A stretch of DNA of 64,000 bases from Cynocephalus volans (Eukaryota > Chordata > Mammalia > Dermoptera > Cynocephalidae), in the NCBI RefSeq assembly GCF_027409185.1, contig NC_084467.1, positions 14,994,501 through 15,058,500 on the forward strand, in the 5' to 3' direction. The notes beneath the pieces were generated by a model. It was not told where the DNA came from, ran no database searches, and saw only the letters and a program-made list of their open reading frames with translations. Position numbers and translations under genes: made by a program. Positions 46,000 to 57,060 of this stretch are shown one piece after another. Every line of letters begins with the position of its first letter. Within the stretch, counting starts at the first letter, position 1.

Positions 46000-46380
46000 C
46001 AGGTTGGGGGATGGGGACTCTGGAAACTCCATTAAGTGGGATTTTCCCTGTCCTCCTTCATGTTTTGTCTAGTTCTGAGGGTGTCTTCTTGGCTGCAGGA
46101 GAACTTCTCATAGAAACCAGAACAATGTGCTTCTAGTTTACATTCAACAGGACCGAGAACCTGGCAAACTCTTCTAGTGACTCATTGACCCACGCTGGCC
46201 TAGAAGTGATGTTACATATATATATTACATATATATGTAATATACATATAATCCTGGAAAATGCACAACCTGTTGACTTTATTTTATTCATAGAACTGAT
46301 TCACTGTAGGCCAATTCTCAGCTCTCTTCTGCCATGTATTCTCCCATCACATTGTGGAGGTTAAGCTCAGAGGTTCTAAG
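46000..46380. other. single-copy DNA with AT palindrome
   Basis: 46221-46244 is a perfect 24-bp AT-rich palindrome built around 'attacat atatatgtaat'. No gene. Confidence 0.6.
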
Positions 46381-46690
46381 TCAGGTAAACCTGGGGTACA
46401 CTCCTAACCCTACCACTTGCTAGCTGTGGGACCAGGACAAGGTACTTGCAAATAAAAATATCGACTAATACTTATTGATTTATTGAGCATTTTCATTTAT
46501 GGCAGGCACTGTGCTAAGCATTTCACATGTACCCTTCACTTCACCCTCATTATCACTGTATAAAATATAGTCTACCATTTCTCCCCATATTACAGGGAAG
46601 GAAAGTGAGTCACAGAGAGGTAAAGCAACCTGGCCAAGGTCACATGGTCAGAAAGTGGGGGAATCAGGACTCACCCCCCAGTAGGGCTGA
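46380..46690. mobile_element. MIR pieces, plus then minus
   Basis: 46380-46445 plus ('accacttgctagctgtggga'); 46470-46690 minus ('ggcaggcactgtgctaagca', 'gagaggtaaagcaacctggc'). Confidence 0.7.
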
Positions 46691-46694
46691 CATC

Positions 46695-47025
46695 TCCATT
46701 AGTACAGTGAGAACAGTGCCTAGCACCTACAATACTTTTAGGGACCCCCCAAATTGTTTTGTTTTAATTTATTATAAAATCAGATATAAAAAATAATATA
46801 TGCACATAATGATTATCACATAATGATAATGATAATAGTAAATTCAGTCTGGATTAGATTCAACTTTATTCCAACATAGTCATAAAGTATGTTTAAGTTT
46901 TTTGTTTTTTATGGAGGCAAGATTGCCTAGGGCCCATGAAATCAGAACTCCAGGACCTCTAAATCCAGGCCCCCCATCTTAAACCGCTATGGTTTACCAA
47001 CTCTATGAACCTCAGTTAGCCCACT
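46695..47025. other. AT-rich single-copy DNA
   Basis: Nothing recognised. Confidence 0.4.
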
Positions 47026-47029
47026 TTAA

Positions 47030-47220
47030 GGCTGGATATCTGTGTAGACTCAGACAAGTTGTGCTCTCTGTGCCTTGCATTCCTCTTCTGTAAAAATGGG
47101 AATAATAAATAGTATTGGCTTGTCTATGACTCAGGGATGCTGGGGAAATGTGCACAACAGCCTAGCAGCATGCCCGATGCTCAGGAAGGCCTCCACAACG
47201 ATTAGCTGCATCTGACTGCA
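47030..47220 (+). mobile_element. MIR fragment
   Basis: 'gcattcctcttctgtaaaaa' followed by 'tgggaataataaatagtatt' is a plus-strand MIR. Confidence 0.65.
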
Positions 47221-47224
47221 TTCC

Positions 47225-47515
47225 TCATGGCGGCAGCAGGGCCTGGAGCTTCTCTGAGAGAGCCAGCTGTCTGACAGCCTCGGTGTAGCAACACTTCATC
47301 AGGCACACCAGGAATTCCACAGCATCTTCACAGCAGCCTCCGGGGAGATTTTGATGTGTTCTTCAACCAACCAGGGGAGATCCATGCTTATAAAAGCTTC
47401 CAGGCCTCAGCAATCATTTCCCCCTTCCCATACCCCTCCCCAGTCCCTTGGGCCGTTTTCCATCTTAGCTCCGTTTCTGCAGGAAGCAGTACAGAAAGGA
47501 CTCCGTTTTAAGCAA
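47225..47515. other. single-copy DNA, no gene recognised
   Basis: Opposed 86- and 98-codon frames in 47351-47703; neither recognised, and both run into MIR. Confidence 0.4.
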
Positions 47516-47519
47516 GAGC

Positions 47520-47700
47520 AGAAGAAAGAGCACGGACTTGGAATTCTCAGGAACTGGCTATGCAGCCCAGCTCTGCCAAAAACAACCTTGGACAAGTCAC
47601 TCAACCTCTGAGCCTCAGAGCCCCCAGCTGGATAACAGGAATACATCATTAAAATAATAACAATAATTGTTACCATTATTACTGTAATGTAGTCTATAAG
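47520..47700 (+). mobile_element. MIR SINE
   Basis: 'agagcacggacttggaattc', 'gacaagtcactcaacctctg' are MIR landmarks. Confidence 0.7.
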
Positions 47701-47725
47701 CATATGACCTTTGAGTTCAGAGCCC

Positions 47726-48090
47726 TGCTATGGTCTGAATGTTTGTGTCCCTCATTTCCCAAATTCATGTGTTGAAATCCTAACCCCCATGTGATGATAT
47801 TAGGAGGTAGGGCATTTGAGAGGTTATAGGTCATGAGGGTGGAACCCTCATGAAAGGGATCAGTGGCCCTTATAAAAGCGTCCTGAAAAAGGCCTCTTGC
47901 CCCTTCCATCCCGTGAAGACATGGGGAGAAGACACCATCTGTGAGTGAGAAAGTGAGCCCTCATCAGACACTGAATCTGCCAAATCATGATCTTGGACTT
48001 CCCAGCCTCCAGAACTGTGAGAAATAAATGTTGTTTATAAGCCACCCAGTGTGTGGTATTTTGTTAATAGCAGCCAATCAGACTAAGACA
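47726..48090 (+). mobile_element. MLT1A-like MaLR LTR in a MIR
   Basis: Full MLT1 order from 'tgctatggtctgaatgtttg' to 'cagccaatcagactaagaca'. MIR sequence ('cctttgagttcagagccc') ends at its left and resumes at its right ('ggttcaaatcatagattctg'). Confidence 0.85.
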
Positions 48091-48290
48091 GGTTCAAATC
48101 ATAGATTCTGCCCTTTGAAACTACATAATCTTCCCTTTCTAAGTCTCATTTGTAAAATGAGGAATAATAATAGTACCCACCTCAAAGTGTTGTTGGGAGG
48201 ATTAAATGAGATGATTAAATATAAAACTCTTTGCAGTGTTAGGCACACAGTAAGCGCTCTATAAAAGTAAGCAATTATTGTTTTATTTAT
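48091..48290 (+). mobile_element. MIR, continuation
   Basis: 'cctttctaagtctcatttgt', 'gttgttgggaggattaaatg' and 'taggcacacagtaagcgctc' complete the MIR interrupted by the LTR. Confidence 0.75.
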
Positions 48291-48294
48291 AATA

Positions 48295-48420
48295 GTGCTT
48301 TCTCATGAGTCCTATAGCACGTAGCATGGTTTCCCAACTGCACACAGTAGATACTCAATGAGTGACTGTTGAATAAATAGATGAATGAATGGATGGATGA
48401 ATTAGTGAATGAATCTTGCC
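48295..48420 (+). mobile_element. L2 3' end with GAAT/GATG repeats
   Basis: 'cagtagatactcaatgagtg' then 'gaatgaatggatggatgaat' is the L2 terminal short-repeat region. Confidence 0.65.
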
Positions 48421-48539
48421 ATTACTCTCAACCTAGAGCACTTTTCTTCATGCCAAATCCCCATTGACTTATAGCAGCAGGAGTTTTAGCAGCCTCAAGA
48501 CTTTCAAATTTCTTATTTCTTATTGACTTGATAAGGTGG

Positions 48540-49065
48540 TCTAAAATACATCCACAACTCCTCGACAACTTTGATGCTCCCTTCAAAATATCAACCTTAA
48601 TTCCCTTCCCCTTGACTGGGAGCTGAATTTAGTAACTCACTTCTAAAATATAGAATAGAGTAGAAGTGACAGTGTGCAACTTTCAAGACTAGGTCACAAA
48701 GGACCTTGAGGCTTCCATCTTGGCCTCTCTCTTGGGTTGCCTGCTCTGGGAGAGACAGCTGATGTGTCATGAGAGTGCTCAAGCTGCTCTATGGAGGGGT
48801 CATGTCATGAGGAACTGAGGCCTCCTGCCAACAGCCAATGCATGAGCCATTCTGGAGGCAGGTGCCCCAGTCAAGACTTCAGATGACTGCAGCCCCAGCC
48901 AACAACTTGACTGAAAACTCATAGGAGACACTGAATAAGAAACACCAAGGTGAGCCACTCCCAATTTCCTGACCTACAGAAAATGTGAGATAAATAAATG
49001 TTGTTTTAAGCTGCTGTGTCTGGGGATAATTTGTTACACATGAATAGATAGCTAATACACTTTTT
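48540..49065 (+). mobile_element. old LTR-like repeat, family uncertain
   Basis: 'gggagctgaatttagtaact', 'gaggcctcctgccaacagcc', 'agacttcagatgactgcagc' and 'aagctgctgtgtctggggat' mark a nearly complete copy of a common ancient mammalian LTR-type repeat. Confidence 0.55.
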
Positions 49066-49069
49066 ATGA

Positions 49070-49740
49070 GTCTTCTTAATAAAAGGTTGAACAAATGCTT
49101 TTCTAACAATACCTGGCTCATGGAGACTTCTGACTTTTCATTTTCCATATTGTCTTAGCATTATTTAGAAAGCCTGAATTCCACATTTACTAGTGATGGT
49201 ACTATTACTAGACCATGCCTGCTAACTAATTAAGGACGCCTGCCCCCGTAAGATCTCAGGTGGGCTGCATTCTAACATCTGTTGTACACCAGACCTCAGT
49301 GGAATCGGCACCACTGGATCCCTGGCTGGGAAGAGTCAGGCTCAGTAACAAGCAGCCTTCCATACAGTAAGCAGCTCATATTTGGAAGCATCATGTTGTC
49401 TATTTCAGGAGTGTGCATCTCAGAGAGAATATTTCCTTACTGACAGCTCCCATGCTGTTTTAATAGCGGCTAATCTTTTCACCTTATTTGGTGGCAACTT
49501 TGGAATCCTTTTCCTGGCTAGCCAATTCTCAGCACTAACTGGAGAGAACTCTCCTAGGCCTTTGCTTCTGAGGAAACTCTGCCTGATGTGGAAAAGAAAG
49601 CCTGGAAAGTGTGTCCATGCCTGATGAGCTTGAGGGCTCAGGGCTGATAAAGACAAGCCAGCTAGCTCTTCATATCTCACAATGAGGATGTTAGCAATCA
49701 GGCTATCCTGAGGGTATGGTGTTGTGGCCAAGGCCATCAA
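49070..49740. other. single-copy DNA, no gene recognised
   Basis: Opposed frames of 80 and 114 codons (49382-49764). No recognisable protein. Confidence 0.4.
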
Positions 49741-49908
49741 GTTTAACAGTCTTTCCCTGAGCACCTGCTATGTGCCAGTCACTGTAGCCAAGGCCAGGAA
49801 ACAAATATGAGTAAACGAGGTCTTTGCTCTCAAGGAATTTATGGTCTAGTTGGGGAAGACAGGCAAACCAATCAATAACTACAATTCAGAGCAGTAAGTA
49901 GAGGTTTA

Positions 49909-49942
49909 TGAGACCAGTGCTCTAACCCCTGAGCTACGGAGC
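49909..49942 (-). pseudogene. tailless 5' half of tRNA-Thr (retropseudogene)
   Basis: The minus strand reads 'gctccgtagctcaggggtta' then 'gagcactggtct', the 5' half of a tRNA-Thr (closest to the TGT isoacceptor), stopping in or just after the anticodon loop. No A-tail. Two 20-bp copies of the target, differing at two positions, flank it: 49889-49908 and 49939-49958 (both begin 'gagca' and end 'gaggttta'). The insert's ends overlap the target copies by a few bases. Cannot fold as a tRNA. Confidence 0.8.
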
Positions 49943-50230
49943 AATAAGCAGAGGTTTAGAGGTTTACTGACACACCAGGTGAACTGAGAGCACGGTGCAG
50001 GCCAGAGCAAGGGAGGGTTCCTGACTCTTGGAGGCAGTGTTTCCTGAGCTAATTGTGGGGCAAGAGTAGAAGGAACCACACGAGAGAGTCTGGGGAAGCT
50101 TTTCTAGACAGAGGGAAGAGCATAAGCCAAGCCTCATCATTAAGGCAGAAATACAAAGTACTGAGTGAGGCTGGAGTTTGTTAAGTGTGAGGGAGATGGG
50201 AGGGGGCTGGAAGTGTAGCTTAAGAAGAAG

Positions 50231-50567
50231 TGTCTTAGCCCATTTTCTGTTGCTATAACATAATACCACTGACTAGGTAATTTATTAAGAAAATAAGTTT
50301 ATTTATCTCATGATTCTGGAGGCTGGGAAGTCCAAGAGCATGACACCAGCATCTGGCAAGGGCCTTGTTGCTGCATTATTACATGATGGAGGGCACACAT
50401 GTCAAAAAGGCAAGAGCGAGAGAGCCAGAGAGAGCTCGTTTTTGTAACAAACCCAGTCCCATGATGGTGAACCCACTCCCATGATAACAACATCAATCCA
50501 TTCATGTGGGCAGAAGGATTAAGTTGCCAACACATGAACTTTTGGGGGACACATTCAAACCATAGCA
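50231..50567 (-). mobile_element. MaLR LTR (MST/MLT1-type) nested in L2
   Basis: From 'tgtcttagcccattttctgt' through 'ggtaatttattaagaaaata' and 'aacaaacccagtcccatgat' to 'gggggacacattcaaaccat' and a GCA end. 'agaag' and 'agtag' flank it (5-bp target duplication, one mismatch). Confidence 0.8.
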
Positions 50568-50924
50568 AGTAGGCAGAGTCCAGGTGGAGGAGAGTCTTGG
50601 ACATCATCTTGGACATGATGAGCAGTCACTGAAGGTTTTCAAGCAAAAAAGGGACATGACCAAGTCTGGGTTTTAGGATGTTCACTCAGGCAAATCTGTG
50701 GAGGGAGGATTTGAAGACTGGAGGCCGAGAGGCCAGTGAGGAGGCTGCCGTCATTTGTCCAGCCAAGTTTGATGAAGGTCCGGAAGAGGCCTTGGGGATG
50801 GAGAAGATGGGACAAATTCAGGGCATACTGAGGAGGTAGAACCAGCCACGAGCCAAGTACAGGGAGGAGTAAATCCGGGTTGTTGACTTTGAAGGCTAGA
50901 GCCAGGATTCTTCTGAGTTCTCAG

Positions 50925-51125
50925 TCGTAACTTCTGAGGGCTGGTGGGATCTCATTTATCCTCCTCCAATCCATCTTAGGGTCTAGTTGAAACAATAACT
51001 GCCAAATTGGCCTTGATATTTGAAGGAAGATCTCATAAACCCACACCCCATTTGTAGCAAGGATCCCAAGGCAAGGGTTGAGTGCAGATTTCTTGCTGAC
51101 TCCACAATCTGTCCATTTCTCTCCA
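50925..51125. other. single-copy DNA
   Basis: Nothing recognised. Confidence 0.35.
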
Positions 51126-51129
51126 TATG

Positions 51130-52325
51130 CACTTGCCCTCAATCAGGTCTCAGCCACCATCTTCTCTTGCCTGGACTATGGCAGTAGCTGCCTACCTGGT
51201 CTACTTTTTTCTACCCATTTCTATTCTTAACCCCTAAATCCAGGCCCCACATGGCAGCCACAGTGATCCTTTAAAAATGCAAATTGGATAATGCCACTCC
51301 ACTGCTTTAAAGCCCTTGAAATATCTTCATCACTCTTAAAAGTCATCCTCCTTTCCTGGCCTACCAGACCCAAGTGTCTGCCCTCCACATACCCCTCCAA
51401 CCTCCTCTCCTGGGTGCCCCACTGGCTCACCATGTCCCAGGCACTAGCTTTCCACTGTTGCCCAAATACATCAAACTCTTTCCTGTGCAGAGCCATCCAT
51501 TCACTCAACACATATTTATCAAGCACCTACTATGTGCCACACATTGCTCTTGGTGCTGAAGATACAGCAAAGAACAAAGTGCACACAAATCCCTGCCCTT
51601 GGGAAACTTATATTTTAGTAAAGAAAGACAGGCTGCAAACAAGACAAGTAAATAAATATAGTATGTCAGATGGGAATCAGTACTAAGGAAAAAGAAATAA
51701 GGTTAGAGAGGGGACAGCAGTGTTGTGGAATGGGTTTGCAATTTTCAGCATGGTACAGGGAAGTTCTCGATGAGAAGGTGACATTTGAAACTCAAAGGAG
51801 GTGAGGGAATGAGCCATGGAAATACATGAGAGAAGAGTATTTCTGGCAAAGGGGATAGCAAGTGCAAAGGCCCTGAGGCTGGGGTGTGTTTGTGTGTCCA
51901 AAGAATAGTAAGGAGGCCAGAGGAGATGCAGGGGAGGAAGAGGTGAGACTAGAGAGGTAGCAGGGATCCCAATTAGGGGAGCCTGATAAGCCAGAACAGG
52001 AACTTTGGTATCTGCAGAAAACTCTACCAGAATATTCCTTGCTGGTCTTCATCCACATGGCTGCTCTTTCCCAATCATTCAGGTCTCAGAGGGACATTCC
52101 CTGACTACCTTTATACTTCACTATCATACTCACTCTTTTATTTATAATAAGTAGCAAGATATACAATTGCTTGATCTATTTCTACTCATCCCTTTATTAT
52201 AACACAAGCTCCACTAAGGGTAGGAGCCCTGTCTTTTTGACCATTGTAAACCCACTTAGCAGACTTAGCTTAGCTGACCATCCAGCACTCAGTAAGTGCT
52301 CAATAGTTTGCTGAATGAATGAAAG
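51130..52325. mobile_element. plus-strand L2 split by a minus-strand L2
   Basis: 51130-51490 plus ('atcttctcttgcctggacta', 'taaagcccttgaaatatctt'); 51495-51990 minus ('tatttatcaagcacctacta', 'gatagcaagtgcaaaggccc'); 52025-52325 plus again ('gacattccctgactaccttt', 'agtaagtgctcaatagtttg'). Confidence 0.65.
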
Positions 52326-52473
52326 AAGCAGGGAGATTCTATAATTTTTATTCCTAGTTTGAATCCTGTGGAGTATGGAGAAGTATGTTTTGATGTTGAA
52401 GGAACATCTCCAGAAAACTTGTGGCCATTGGCCTAGAAGTAAGGGGGGTTACCTAAAAGGATTTTGAGGCAGG

Positions 52474-52496
52474 GAGAGAGAGAGAGAGAGAGAGAA
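52474..52496. repeat. (GA)n microsatellite
   Basis: About eleven GA units. Confidence 0.9.
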
Positions 52497-52499
52497 AGG

Positions 52500-53290
52500 A
52501 GAAAAATCAAAAACATGCCACATTTATTAAAGACATTGGGTGTATTAAGTATACCTCAATAAGGCTGTTAAAAAATAAAGACTTGGGAATTAGAATGATC
52601 TTAAACTTCTAAATTATAACATTAAAAGATAGAGGGCAAAAGAATAATATCTTCAGTATACCGAGTGAAATATAGTGCTAACATAGAATTCTATTCCTAG
52701 ACAATCTATCAATCAGATGTATAGTAGAATAAACATAATTTCGGGCATGCAAACTCTCAAACATTTTACGTCCTGTGCACTTTCTCTCAGGAAGTGATTG
52801 GTGATGGGAGGATGTGCTCCATCCTTATGGGGGCGGAAACACAAGAAAAAGACAAGTATGCAGGAAACAGTGGTTCCAATCCAGGAGAAAGGCAAGGGAA
52901 CCTCCCAAGTCGATGGCAGAAGGAAGACTCAGGATGACAGCTGCACAGAACACTTAGTCTGGATAGGTACAGGGGCGGAGGGCTCCAGGACTGAGACCAC
53001 CCAGAAAACAGGGAAATTCAGACATTGTCTCTCACACCCATGCAGCCAGGACTGTCCACAGTTGGCAGGGCCCAGTGCAAAATAGAAATGAAGAGGCAAG
53101 GCCTCTTGTTAAGAGATTACTAAGCACTGCAGGGTAGAAGAGCAGATCACTGAAGCAAGTACGGACGCTTCTGAGAGTGGGGCCCCGTGGGACTGCACAA
53201 GTCACACACCCAGGAAGCCGGCCTCTGTGTAACCATGTGGAAAATGGCCATGATCACTGTTCTTATCTGCAAGCTAAGAGAAATGACTCT
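52500..53290. other. single-copy DNA, no gene recognised
   Basis: A 95-codon plus-strand frame (52798-53085) is unrecognised. Confidence 0.4.
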
Positions 53291-53294
53291 AGTT

Positions 53295-53760
53295 GACTTA
53301 AGGAGAAAGAGAATTTATTAAAAGGATAGTAGGTGGCCCACAAAATCCCAAGAGGGTTGAAGAACTTCATTTATGGCTACCCGACTAGAACCATTGCCTC
53401 CAACCAAGTTGTTAACTGGTATGGTGTGGCTGACACAGCTGCCACCACCCGTACCACTGAAGCCTGCCTGCTGACACTGCGGAGTCTCTGGGCAAAGGAT
53501 GTTGCCACTCACTTGACTGCTGCCCCACTGCAACTTCTTCCACCACAAAAGATCTTTGCATGTCCTACTTCTCCAGTCCTTAGTTGTTGATTCAAAGTCT
53601 GGGATGTGTGCATTTGATGGGTGGAGCCCAAGCCAAATGCCCATGCCCTAGCAGCAAGAGGCTGGAAAAGTGAGCATCTAGAATTTTCTGCTTCTATGGT
53701 AGGGATTCTGCTTCTCATGAGTCTCATAAAGAGGAATTCCCCAAATACAAGAAGGGTTTA
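53295..53760 (-). mobile_element. old interspersed repeat, family uncertain
   Basis: 'gagaatttattaaaaggata', 'agtctctgggcaaaggatgt', 'ctccagtccttagttgttga' and 'catgccctagcagcaagagg' are parts of a common mammalian repeat in reverse. The 108-codon frame here is inside it. Confidence 0.5.
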
Positions 53761-53764
53761 AGAG

Positions 53765-54640
53765 CTGGGCAACCAGGAAGAATAAGTGTCCACTATAGAC
53801 GTATGGAAAGAATTGGTGATGTGTACGTTAAAAAAAAAAAAAAGCAAACCCAAACCACTAAGCAAATGTAAAAAAAAAAAATGAATGCAGATAAAAGTAA
53901 AACAAAAAGCTGTTTAAGAAAGGAAACATAAACATAGTATACCATCTGGCTCATCAGTGTTCTGCGTTTGCATATTCTGAATAACGTAAAAACTAAATAG
54001 TCAAACATTTGGTACTTATCACATTGTGCAGATGGAAAGGGGACAATCAGAGCTGTTGATGATTTAAGAATGCTAAAACCTCATCTGCCACAACAGGAAG
54101 TTAATAGATAATGCCTAAAATTGATAAATAAAAAGTTAGAAGTAAAACTACATTTAGAAATACAGACAAAGTGCCAAAAGAAGCTGGTAAAACATTGAAA
54201 GTGGCCCTTTGGGGAACAAGACTGGAGACTGAGGAGAGGTGAGGTAGGGGGACTGTTATTTTGGTGGTTGGTTGTTTTTGCCTCTTGGTGCTTGTTTAGA
54301 TCAGGCTATATTATGCCATGCTGCAGTAACAAACTAATCCTGAACATCTCAGGGGCTTAAGACAATAACGTGTTTTTCCTCATTCGTGCAGAGTCCAGTG
54401 TGAGGTGTGAAGTCCTCTTCAATCTTATCGTCCTATTATTTGGAACAAGGTCATTGCAAAACTAAGAGAAAGCTGGAGAATGGTGTGGGATCTCCTGAAG
54501 GGCCAGGACTGGGAATGGCTTTCATTGCTTCCACCCCATTCCACTGCCTGGGACTCAGTCACCGGGGCCAACATAACTCTATGAGAGCTGGGAAAAGTGG
54601 TCTTCCCAGGAAGACACATGGCATTATTTTGCTACAACAC
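53765..54640. other. single-copy DNA, no gene recognised
   Basis: AT-rich with short A-runs; an 82-codon frame at 54407 is unrecognised. 54290-54370 resembles a reversed LTR start. Confidence 0.35.
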
Positions 54641-56083
54641 CATTTACATTTTTAAAAAATTAATAGACTTTATTATTTACAGTAGTTTTAGGTTTGTGGG
54701 AAAAAATGAGCAGAAAGTACAGAGTTCGTATATATCCCCGCTCCCCCTACCCCTAACACAATACCCTTTATTTTTAATATCTTGCATTTGTGTGGTATAT
54801 TTGTTACAACTTATGAACCAATACTGATACATTGCTATTAACCAAAGTCCATAGTTCACTACAGGGTTCACTCTTTATGTTGTACAGTTCTACGTGTTTT
54901 AACAAATGCATAATGTTACAGTGGACACAGGATAGTTTCCCCACCCTGAATATCCCCTATGCTCCACCTTTACATCCCTGCCCCCACTACATTCCTTGAA
55001 CCCCTGACAACCACTGATTTTTTACTGTCTTCATAGTTTTGCCTTTTCCAGATGCCATATAGTTGGAATCATACAGTAATTGTTTTCAGAATGGTTTTTT
55101 TCACTTAGCAATGTGCATTTAAGTTTCCTCCGTGTCTTTTTGTAGTTTAATTGCTTGTTTCTTTTTATCATTGAATTAATATTCCATTGAATGGAAGTTC
55201 ATCTATTCACTTGTTGAAGGACATCTTGGTTGCTTCCAAATTTTGGCAATTGTGAATAAAGCTGCTATAAACATTCATGTGCAGGTTTTTGCATGGACAT
55301 GTTTTCAATTTCATCTGAGTAAATACCTAACAGTGTGATTGCTGGATTGTATGTAAGACTATGTTTAGCTTTGTAAGAAAGTGCCAAACTGTCTTCCAAA
55401 CTGGCTGTGCCATTTTTCACTCCCACCAGCGATGAACAAGAGCCCCTGCTGTTCCACATCCTTAGTAGCATTATCAGTGTTTTGGATTTTAGCTGTTTTA
55501 AGAGGTGTGTGGTGGTATCTCATTGTTGTTTTGATTTGCAATTCCCTAATGACACATAAGGTTGAACATCTTTTTATATGCTTATTTGCCATATATCTTC
55601 TTTGGTGAGGTGTCTATTCAGATTTTTTACCCACTTTTTAATTTGGTTGCTTGCTTTCTTATTGTTGAGTTTTAAGAGTCTGTATGTTTTGGATATAAGT
55701 CCTTTATCAGTTATGTGCTTTGAAAATATTTTCTTCCAGCTTGTGGCTTATATTTTCATTCTCTTAACAGTGTCATCCACAGAAAAGAAGTTTTTAGTTT
55801 TATCAAAGATCATCTTATCAATTCTTTATTTTCATGGTTTGTGTTTTTAGTGTTTCATCTGAAAACTCATTGCCAAATTCAAGGTCACCTAGATTTTCTC
55901 ATGTGTTATCTTCTAGTAGTTTTATAGTTTTGTGTTTTACATAGGTTTATGATCCATTTTTAATTAATTTTTGTAAAAGATGTGAGGTCAGTATCTAGAT
56001 TTATCCTAGTTGCATGTAAATGTTGACTTATTCCAGCACCTTTTATTGAAAAGACTATTCTTTCTCTATTAACTTATTAAAGT

Positions 56084-56131
56084 CCTTGTTCTATTCTTTC
56101 CCCCTTTTCACTACTGTACTTGACTAGTCTT
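56084..56131 (+). pseudogene. Y1 RNA 3' fragment (retropseudogene)
   Basis: 'ccttgttctattctttcccc' and 'cactactgtacttgactagt' match the 3' part of Y1 RNA with few changes, followed by an A-rich tail (56132-56150). The 5' half is missing. It interrupts L1 sequence. A clean target duplication was not found. Confidence 0.8.
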
Positions 56132-56848
56132 AAATACATAAATAAATAAATGGTCTTTGCTCCTTTGTCAAAGATCAGTTGGCTATATTTGTGAGGGTCT
56201 ATTTCTGGGCTCTCTGTTCTGTTCCATGGGTCTAATTGTCTATACTTTCACCAATACCACACTGTCTTGATTATGTTGGACTTATAGTAAGTCTTGAAGT
56301 AGGTTAATGTCAGTCTTCTCAATTGGTTCTTCTTCACTAATATTGTCGTGGGTATTCCGTATCTTTTGTCTGCCCATATAAACTTCAGAATCAGTTTGTC
56401 AATGTCCACAAAATAATGTGCTGGGTTTGGTTGGGATTGAATTGCATCCATAAGTCAAGTTAGGGAGAATTGACATCTTAATGATATTGATTCTTCCTAT
56501 CCATGAACATGGAATGTCTCTCCATTTATTTCAATCTTCTTTGATTTCTTTCATCAGAGTTTTACAGTTTTCTTCATATAGATCTTGTGCATATTTGGTT
56601 AGATTTATACCTAAACGGGGTTTTTTGGTGCTGATGTAAATGGTGTTTTTAATTTCAAATTCCAATTGTCCATTGCTGACTTTTGTATATTAACCTTGTA
56701 TCCTGAAATCTTGCTATAGTTGCATAGTAGTTCAAGGAGATTTTATGTTGTTGTTGATTGTTTGGGATTTTCTATACAGCCAATAATGCCATCTGGGAAC
56801 AAAGAAAGTTTTATTTCTTTCTTCTTGATCTTTGTACCTTATATCATC

Positions 56849-56851
<3 letters not shown>

Positions 56852-56892
<41 letters not shown>

Positions 56893-56965
56893 ATTTTGTC
56901 GATATACATTGTAGCTGATTAATGCTCCCCATCACCAAAACCTCCCTCCCTTCTCCCTCCCCCCC
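56852..56965 (-). mobile_element. young truncated L1-like 3' end
   Basis: 34 T in a row (56852-56885), then 'gtcgatatacattgtagctg' and a C/T-rich end. 'tcatcaac' occurs on both sides (56844-56851 and 56966-56973). The long pure tail suggests a recent insertion into the older L1. Confidence 0.75.
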
Positions 56966-57025
56966 TCATCAACTTTTTTATTCTGTGAAGCTATTATTTT
57001 CCTTAAAATGTCTAATTTAATTTAA

Positions 57026-57060
57026 TTTTTATTTATTTATTTATTTATTTATTTATTTTA
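57026..57060. repeat. (TTTA)n microsatellite
   Basis: About eight TTTA units at the reversed tail of the adjacent SINE. Confidence 0.85.

Larger units (their letters stand above)
49745..50920 (-). mobile_element. L2 in reverse, hosting two insertions
   Basis: 'gagcacctgctatgtgccag', 'ctctcaaggaatttatggtc' and, beyond the LTR, 'gtggaggagagtcttggaca' and 'gttttcaagcaaaaaaggga' are L2 read in reverse. Carries the tRNA-half insertion and a MaLR LTR. Confidence 0.65.
54650..57000 (-). mobile_element. L1, 3' half of ORF2 and 3' UTR
   Basis: 'gtagttttaggtttgtggga' (3' UTR) leads into ORF2 on the minus strand. The frame at 56451-56248 contains DKLILKFIWADKRYGIPTT and ends in KTVWYW, the conserved C-terminal ORF2 region. 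Frameshifts and stops show it is dead. Hosts the Y1 fragment and a young L1-like end. Confidence 0.85.
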
